From Biomphalaria glabrata (taxonomy: Eukaryota > Mollusca > Gastropoda > Planorbidae), in the NCBI RefSeq assembly GCF_947242115.1, contig NC_074719.1:39040012-39104011 (forward strand): a DNA stretch of 64,000 nucleotides. Direction: 5' to 3'. Under the pieces are notes generated by a model. It had not been told where the DNA came from, searched no databases, and saw only the letters and a program-made list of their open reading frames with translations. The position numbers were made by a program, and so were the translations under genes. This document shows positions 56,515 to 64,000 of the stretch, in pieces (the first letter of the stretch is position 1; each line of letters opens with the position of its first letter).

Positions 56515-56680
56515 ATTGTTAGTACATGAGAGTCACATAGTTGAGAATGGCTGGATGAAGCTGGTAGGTACATGTCATTTCCTGTTGCTCATAGGCGACA
56601 TTACCACCTAATTGGCGCAATTATCTGGAACTGTGAGTCTATAAAACAGGGTTAGGGTTAGGGTTGCAAAAAAAAAAGTA
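56515..56680 (+). promoter_or_regulatory. Core promoter of gene D with telomere-like insert
   Basis: TATAAAA at 56640-56646 after the shared GCAATTATCTGGAACTGTGA block. Directly after it, 56649-56665 is GGGTTAGGGTTAGGGTT. It replaces the ACCATCACAAACAG leader kept in C. The TATA box to ATG distance is therefore only 83 bp. Confidence 0.75.
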
Positions 56681-56722
56681 TCCTTTTCCTAGCAAAAAAA
56701 AAAAATATTTGTGTGCCATAAA

Positions 56723-59700
56723 ATGTACAAGCTAGTAACTCTACTTGTAGCAGCTTTTGCTTTTTGTGGTAAGATTTTATAAAAAAAATCTAATAGTATA
56801 ATTGATATAGTAATATTTCGTTTTTTAATTATGTCTTCTTTGCTTTCTTTTAAGCCATTTCATGTCTAATGTCTATTGTGGTTATTAAATAATGTTCATT
56901 TATGGTGAAGTTCGTAGTGTCTTTTTTTTCCTTTTCGAAACTCAAGTCAACTTTAAAATGTGTTTTTTTTCTTTGTAGAGCATAAAGATACAGTTTTCAA
57001 ATATTTTAATTAGATTTAAAATTACATTTTTTTTTTTATAGAAAAGGACTTAAAATGGACTTGAATAGTATTTAATATATCATTATGTATCGTATGGTTT
57101 GTTGCTAGTAAAGTGGCTAAACAGTCGTATTTTAACAATTCTCAAATTTTTTTGTGGCTAATAAATTAGCTGTTTAAAACTAAAAGTAGTTACTTTTTAC
57201 CAGAGTGCCCAACAGACAGAGGATATAGACTAGGGCTTTAGTACTGATACTCAACAAAGTGTTTTCCCATACTCTTTTATTTAAGCGGCCATAATAAGTT
57301 ACTATCCTGTAATAAAACAAAAATGTAATTGATGTCTTCAAAAAGAATTACCACATCACTGAATATAATAGAGCCAAGGTAACCAAAAAAAAATTATCAA
57401 CTTTTCCCAGGGTCAGTGATGTACACGTGAGTTGTAGTTCTATGTGACAATGAAACATTGACTAACAATTCTTGGTCGGGAAAAAGAAGCTCAATATTTT
57501 CTACCTCCGAGGCTTTGGGAGCATTTCGAAAATAGGTAGGCAAGAGCACCGAAGAGGACGTCCTGCGAAGAGCAGAGTGCCAGGACTTCTTCAAAGTTAT
57601 CAGCAGTAGACGCTTAGGCTGGCTTGGACATGGACACCGAATGCAACAGGGTCGTCTTTCACAATCTTTATTTTATAGTGATCTATCAGAGGGGAAGGAT
57701 AGCTGAAGGTTGTCTACTCTTAAGATACACAGATGTATAATAGCGCGACATGAATATCTTCAAGACACCAACTGTTGGGAGAAGAAAAAAAGCACACTGC
57801 AGGGCAAGCAAAAAGGACTGGTCCTGGCCAGCAGATGGTGAGCAGTAAAAGAAAGGCTGAAAACGTTGCAGAGTCTGGTGATTTCGAATGATTTACCTCT
57901 CATCTTGGATATGCATTAAGAGTTGGCTTCTTAAGTCACACGAGGGTCGCTAAAGAAAAAGGATTATGTATCTTTTTCTAGCCAGCAGCTGATCTTTGAG
58001 CTCTTTTGCATGGGAAGTTTGTATGAAGGTGTAGACAGCCACAGAGTCTATGTGCTATGAACAAGTCTTCTTTACATCAACATGTTATTTCATGTAAGAA
58101 AAACAAATCCATCTAAAAAATTCAGTTTTCCCTAAATATGTGTGTTATCAGTAGCCTCTCTTTGACAGTAATTGGTGGCAAAATGAATGCATCACTGCAT
58201 TATATTAATAACTATGCAACAGAAGATGATTATATCAAATATTCTGCCAAAAAAAAAGGGACTTTAACTTTATTTCGTGTTATCGACACCGGTTCTTTGA
58301 TTTCATATGTCGATTGTTATTTGTTTTAAAAGTTCCATTATGTTTCAAATGTGGCCAAGTTTAAGACAATACCTAAAGAAGTATATGGGTTGTAATTATA
58401 TACAAAAATACAGACGCAGCGAATGTAGCCAAGAGAGATGAGCAATGCACTGGGTTGTTACAGTGTGCTTCTTACCTGTCGGACTTAGAAACATCCAGCT
58501 TTGGTTCCTTACCAGATGAAGAACAATACGAACAACTATGTCGGTAAGACAGACATTTCAAATGTTTTTTTTTTTACAATTTTAATTGGTCTTTTTATTG
58601 TGACTCTTTTTCGTATGAAGATTCTCTTATCTTATTCAATACAGACGTCACTTCAAAGAAGAAGGTGTTTATGTCCTACGCGTGTTCCTAGTCAATCTAG
58701 CCATGCATGTTAGCCAATGACTTAAGGAGATCTATAAGTAGCTTCATTTTCGAAGCATCCGGCTTTACAAATATTGACATTTCACAGCTAGGAATTACAT
58801 TTTTTTTCAACTTTTTAGCCATGCAGAAGCATATCACTAAGCACTGAAGCACTAAGACACTTACATTTCATTTAGTTGGCAATCAATATGTTTAATATAG
58901 TATCCTAGACATTGTCTTTTTATGTCCATTTCTTTCTAAATCTTTCTTAACTCTTTCTCTCCGACACCATCGTTGATTTGACCTCATTACATTAAATTAA
59001 TGTTTAATTTTTAAACTTAACTTTGAACTATATAAAAAGAGCATGCAATTCCCTTTAATTCTATACCAAATACAACATTTTCTGATAACAAACAACAAAG
59101 CTATTGAATCCCAATCATAACAGGGGTAATGAAATAGTAATGAGCAAAATAAAGGATCTTTCAGAACGTGAAAAAATAACTACTAAGAGAAAGAGTTAAC
59201 CTTTTTTTTTCGTTTTTTACTTGCTACAAAACAAACTACATACTATCACATTGTATTGCTCTAGTGCTATTAGAGCATGGAATGGGTTGCCTGAGCTAGC
59301 CAGGAAAACCAGTGACTTGGCAGACTTTAAGTCATTGGTTAATATGCATGACTAAATGCATGACGCGTAGGATGTAATCATCTTCTTTTTTGAAGTAACG
59401 TCTGTATTATATAAGATAAGATAAGACCATTGTGGGTCATGTATAATGGAACGTATTGTCTGCTAAATAATGACGTGATTAAATAAAATGAATCTAATCC
59501 TCCGCCAGGGCCGGCCTAAGATAATTAAAGGCCCTAAGTGAACTGAATTTGGTGGCCACAAAAAAAAATAGAAAAATAAAAAAAAATTAACAGCGAGAAA
59601 ATAAAAGTACGCGTTTTATATAAAACCTAGTCAGGCTAGTGTACTCCAACATAGGGGCTAAGTTTCACCATTTCATCTGGAAACAATATTGTTTTCCAGT

Positions 59701-60091
59701 CCTTTTTGAAATCTCCACCAAACCAGAGAACCCAGGCACTTGCCTAGTTAGCCTTTTACTAAGCCCGCACATGGACACACAGGCACAGTAATGAGTTGTG
59801 CAATAAAAAATAAATATGTAAGACTATATACAGATAGATTATAAAAAGAAATCTTACCAACATGTTTCTGAACATTTCTTTCTCCAGGAAGAACGATGAC
59901 CTACAAAAGTGTATAGACGACAACAAAGATGACTGCGAAGATAATACTTTCTTAAACATGGTCATGAGAGGAGCTGAGGCGTTAAATTTCATTTGTTCGG
60001 CAGAGGGCAAAGAAGGTTTGAGAACAATTTTAGCTTGCAGCCACGGGAAATACTGCATTCCTCACTAATCTTCGGACTCGAAGACTAGCCT

Positions 60092-60135
<44 letters not shown>

Positions 60136-63100
60136 ACAATCTTCTCTCCTAATCAGGCCTTCTGTAAACACTGCTAAACACAACACAACACATCAACACA
60201 TCAAGAACTTGACAACAAGGCTCCAAATAATCTGGTACTTTAATAAAGGCGTGAATAAGTAGATAACAGCCAATACTAGACAATTGGCATCGAACACATC
60301 AACAACTAAAATGTCTCTCTGTACATCACCGTACAAAACTCTACTGTCTCTCTTTCTGTACGCCTGAGGACTCAACCAGGACCGACTTCATGGCCAGACT
60401 AACAGTCCCGGTCTCGACGCTCTCTGGTCTTGAACTGCCGCTTTCCTATACACTGTCACTCGTACAAGCAGGCTTTCGATCACATGACCATAACATTGGT
60501 CATATTTGCATGTAATCGTGTAATCGTAGTACTGTCCCTTGTCCATGGCCCAGCTGACCTGAGTGATTCACGTGTGTGTCAGCTGAGCCTATAGTTAACC
60601 CTTTTGCGCCGCCAATAGGGTCATAACAATACGTACACACTTTAAGTTTGTTGATTTGTCGATTCCAGGCCATAATATGATCGTATAAAACTATTAGGGG
60701 CACATGAAACAAAATAAAGTAAAATTATTTTTTTTTGGAAACGATAAGACTGGAAGTCCTAAGAGAGAATTAATAAAATTTTAGTTTCTTGTGACAATAC
60801 AGCCAACTTTATTACAACTTTATGCAATATCCATTACTCTTCTTAACAAAGTTTTTGAAAGCTAAAAGATATAATTGATCATATCTATGCAGAAAGTCAT
60901 TTACCATTTTTTTTCTAGTTGTATTTATCGAACTCGCTTTCTTATACATTGTACTGATTCTCACGGGATTAGTTTTTGGGGAAAAATGTGCTCTTCAAAT
61001 GAGACATTTCCACAACAATGTCAAACTTGAACTCAGAACACATTTCGCTTGCGCGTTGTCTCCAGCTGATGCTGTCCAATATGCTTAATCCTATAATACA
61101 TCTTGTCAAATTTCCCCACACACTATTCCAACTTGCAGTATTTAGGGTGGTAAACAAGAAGGCCGTATGGCCAGCACAACTATCAACCGCTTTTTTAAAA
61201 AAGAATACTTTAAAAAAAAAAGCCCATCTAAGGGAAAGAACCGCTTGTTAATGAAAATCTGACAATTTACAGGGTTTAGCTCCCTATCTGCTATATAAAG
61301 CAAGGCTATTTAATTACTAAATGATTAACTAATTGGTAAATATTTTTGGGTTGATTTGTGTTTTGTCCAAATAGAAGAATTATGCTAAACTTCAATGGAT
61401 TCGAAAGTGGACAGTGGGAGGAGAATAAATGACAAAAACTTTATAAAGAAATTAAATCCATATATTTAACAAAATCTCTCATTAGGTAGCCTTTATTGCC
61501 CATATTTTGATATCAAACAAAATAAATAATCTCCAATAGTTAATTTATTGATTCAAGTCCTGTCAGGTTCAATTAATAACTGTGCAATGTTTTAACTTGA
61601 TCCGTTATGGGAAATATGACAGAGTCAGATGGTTTAAGCTTTGTAAAGAAAGAAGTATAACATTTGAAACTTGATGTTTGCCAGCTTGTAAAACTCCCTA
61701 ACTAGAAAAGTAATTTTAGGTTTAAAGAGGCAGTTAATATTTTCTTTACCAGGACTAGATTCTATCTCAGACTCTCCATGTGTCAACGATCAAACCGCTC
61801 TCTTGTCAGCCCAAGAAGGAATGGGCGAGTGCGTGCAAAATTTCGAGCTTGAGTTGCAGTTGGCCACTTTTACCGCCATTTCTAATGACGAAGGGATGCA
61901 GTCAGTCAATGTCTGTTCGTAAGTTAACTTTATTTTAAGTTGAACATAAAAAAAAATGTTATGCCAAAATACCTTTAGTGTATACACAAGTAAACCACCA
62001 TTTATGTGAAGAAAGCGAAACTTCAATTTTTGAAAAGTAGAGGAATAGATAGGATTTATTGATAGTTCATAACTCATGGCTTCTAATATTTGTTCTTAAA
62101 ATATAAGCATTCTTTTTTTAAACTGTATTCCTTTAGCGAAATGCTGCACCAAGGAACGAACTTGTCAGGCCGCAAATGAGTTTGTGTAAAAACATAACCA
62201 CTTATGTAATATTGTTATATTTTGTACGTTTACTCACAGCTACTTTGATCAACTGAGAATTTGCACTCTAGGAACACTGGAAAATCACTGTGGCCAAAAC
62301 TTTGGCAACTTTGCTAAAAGACTTGTGGACATTTACAACCAGCCGATTGCTGATCAGATAGGCTGTGGTCAACAAGCTCGTCAGATCCGTAAGTTATTTT
62401 TAAATTCTAAGATGGTTCATTAAATGTAGACAATTAAATATGTTCAGACGTTTTCTATTGGCCATAACAAAAAAACACTTAAATACAACGCATATGAAAG
62501 GAAGTCTCATACAAAACCTTGTTAAAGGGAAATGAAAGCGCTTATTGAGTTACATTCTAAGTCTTACTTTACTGTAAAGTCACCATGGTATATTTCTTTT
62601 ATATAGAATGTGATTTATGATTTAATACCGTTTATCATTTTGTTTAAAATCTCTTTTGTGGGGTAAGGGGTGGGTGGAAGTAGGTTTCTGTGCTGTAATT
62701 TGGCGCTCAACAAATATAACTCAGATTAAGTTGGGATTTAAACTGGAGCTCCTTAGATAGGTAGCCAAGCGGTTTATAGCGTATTCAGTATTAAGAAAAA
62801 GGTCTCTGGTATGCAGACGCCATTATCTCTCAATGACACACGTTCATGTATAACGAGAAACTATATTAGGCACTGAGATAACTTTAAATAAACACAATTT
62901 TGTTTTTAAACGCCATAATCATTATGTAAATATACCTGAGACTTTTCAATATCCACACATACAGGAGAGGCTTAAAATTATACATTTCTGGCAACAAATA
63001 TAATTTAGTTTATGGATAAAGTTTACAAAATATATATAATTAGGTTTCATTAAATAAGACAATTTTCAGTTCTTGATTTGTGAAAATAAGTTTTTTTTTT

Positions 63101-63294
63101 TAAACCTCTTCAGGTACTCTGAAATCGAGACTCGTTCCCTTGATCATCTCTGGTGTCAGAAGAAGACGTTAAATGTCGACCAGCTTCACGGTTCAAACAA
63201 ATCTCATGATGTCCAAGATTTAAATAAAATATGACTTTGTAAAAATAGTATATTTTAAAAATAATCTTTTTATTTATTTTAATCAAGGAATAAA
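56723..63294 (+). CDS. Gene D: secreted 12-cysteine two-module protein
   Basis: Exons 56723-56768, 58414-58543, 59888-60015, 61753-61918, 62240-62388 and 63114-63172 (TAA); 225 aa; AATAAA at 63289-63294. Signal exon and last exon are the same as in C at the base level. All 12 mature cysteines are kept. Differences from C by hand: T/A before NVAKR; F/I after QKC; E/A in CSEEGKE; N/T, Q/E, L/I and E/Q in exon 4; L/F, Y/N and V/I in exon 5. The candidate micro-exon has lost its GT donor. The 5' leader carries telomere-like repeats. Intron 3 holds a probable solo LTR. The frame is intact, so it may be expressed, but the altered leader makes this less sure than for A-C. Confidence 0.82.
56979..56987 (+). 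other. Micro-exon counterpart in gene D, donor lost
   Basis: AGCATAAAG after CTTTGTAG as in C, but followed by ATACAG in place of GTACAG. The GT donor is gone, so D should skip it. Confidence 0.5.
57545..58040 (+). mobile_element. RTE-like LINE C-terminal relic, intron 1 of gene D
   Basis: Counterpart of 46135-46615, slightly longer at its 5' side (GAAGAGGACGTCCTGCGAAG, RRTS-type). After it, D lacks about 0.4 kb, including the SINE that B and C keep, and resumes with 'tatgtgctatgaacaagtc' at 58051. Confidence 0.65.
58947..59199. mobile_element. TTAA MITE in intron 2 of gene D
   Basis: Same insertion as 47883-48143, 253 bp, with outer TTAA kept on both sides and slightly eroded inner ends (CTAAGAGAAAGAGTTAA at the right). 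Confidence 0.85.
59262..59428 (+). mobile_element. LINE 3' end with ATAAG tail, intron 2 of gene D
   Basis: Begins within the SAIRAWNGLPELARKTSDLA part of the C copy (48395-48642). The sequence between the MITE and this point that C has is missing here, so a deletion of roughly 0.25 kb happened in D. Confidence 0.7.
60132..60628. mobile_element. Probable solo LTR, about 497 bp, intron 3 of gene D
   Basis: Begins TGTTACAATCTTC and ends GTCATAACA inside a (TA)n tract. C has the plain (TA)n tract at this place, so the insertion followed the C/D split. The target duplication is not clear because of the TA repeats. Gypsy-like by its ends only. Confidence 0.55.
60629..61752. other. Intron 3 of gene D, 3' part
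   Basis: Unit sequence matching C 49400-50518, with an extra segment at 61290-61460 (tataaagcaaggctatttaa ...) not in C. No coding exon seen. Confidence 0.5.
62662..62785 (-). mobile_element. tRNA-derived SINE fragment, intron 5 of gene D
   Basis: Near-identical to 51446-51570 in C, minus strand. Confidence 0.7.
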
Positions 63295-63458
63295 ATTTTG
63301 ATAGTTCAATAATTGTTGTTGTGTTTTTGACATGCCACTACAAAACAGATATTTATAAGTATTTGTTAATAAGTGCCCAACTTATTTTCTAGATTTGGCG
63401 AGAGCTCAAGGGAAGGCGTAACAGCATTGTTCCATCTCTACCCCTCGCTATTTTGCCC

Positions 63459-64000
63459 TCGCAGAAGATGAACTCTGAAAGAGACTGAGAGCTCTCACGA
63501 AGTCTGCGGGATACGCATCTAAAGGCCCAGAGAAAACCCTTGCAGACGACAGTCGCAAAAGACGTAATACAAACTTAAATAGACATCCGGTAGACAACGA
63601 CTTTGTCTGCATAGGATGCGGAAAAACTATGCAAGTCGCAGTTGGGTCTGCGTAGCCATGTGAAACACTGCACCCATTCTCTATCTTTGAGATCGAAGAC
63701 ATTGTCATTGGATTTAGAGACACTTCAGGTCACATGACGGAAAAGTAGAGCAGAAATAATACATAAAGAACTGAGGCATAACCCACAAACATCAACACAC
63801 GACCTAATAAAATACCCAGAAAGACACAAAGATAAAGACACATTTCTTATTTCATATACTAGTACCAAATGTTGAAGTGCTCCTTCTTCCATACTGCCAT
63901 TAGAGCTTAGAGGCTAGAGCTTAGAGGCTAGAGCTTAGAGGCTAGAGCTTAGAGGCTAGAGCTTAGCAATGTTTTCCAGAATCAAATAGGGAAACAAATG
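63459..64000 (+). mobile_element. LINE relics at the 3' end of unit 4
   Basis: Same as 52262-52836: LINE tail (DFVCIGCGKT) at 63598-63690 and the worn reverse-transcriptase end from 63810, with 4.4 copies of the 14-bp repeat at 63905-63966. It runs off the window. Confidence 0.6.

Overview
The window is AT-rich, intron-rich animal DNA that is mostly repeats and fossil transposons. Two tRNA-derived SINE types, the many RTE-, CR1/L2- and R4-like LINE ends, hAT MITEs and long TATC/TCTG microsatellites look like a heterobranch (pulmonate-type) freshwater snail. This is inference from remembered repeat families, not a database result. No bacterial operons, rRNA genes or CRISPR arrays were seen.

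Region 1 (1-6.8 kb) holds the last four coding exons of a chymotrypsin-fold (S1A) serine protease on the + strand. The His exon lies upstream of the window. A long AT-rich 3' flank with minisatellites follows. Region 2 (6.8-9.1 kb) is intergenic and carries a LINE end and a hAT MITE.

Region 3 (about 9.1-64 kb) is the main content: four head-to-tail paralogues of one gene, here called A (13407-23671), B (29570-37121), C (45341-52100) and D (56723-63294), all on the + strand. Each has a 15-residue signal-peptide exon, a candidate 9-nt micro-exon, four exons forming two homologous six-cysteine modules, and a short last exon with a basic C-terminus. All four reading frames are intact by my hand splicing: 227 aa for A and 225 aa for B-D, without the micro-exon. 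Exon lengths and intron phases match across copies (1 | 2 | 1 | 2 | 1). The product would be a secreted protein with 12 mature-region cysteines, possibly processed at a Lys-Arg site near the N-terminus. I do not recognise the family.

The array appears to have grown in two steps. Units A/B share introns and flanks, units C/D share others, and C/D are nearly identical (about 11 kb apart). Unit D runs off the window end, so more copies may lie beyond. Each unit also carries the same older passengers: a TATC microsatellite block, an RTE-like LINE end in intron 1 and a LINE end after the gene. Younger insertions (a hAT with broken transposase, hAT MITEs, solo LTRs, RTE and R4-like LINEs) occur in single units, and several have an empty site in a sister copy, which orders the events.
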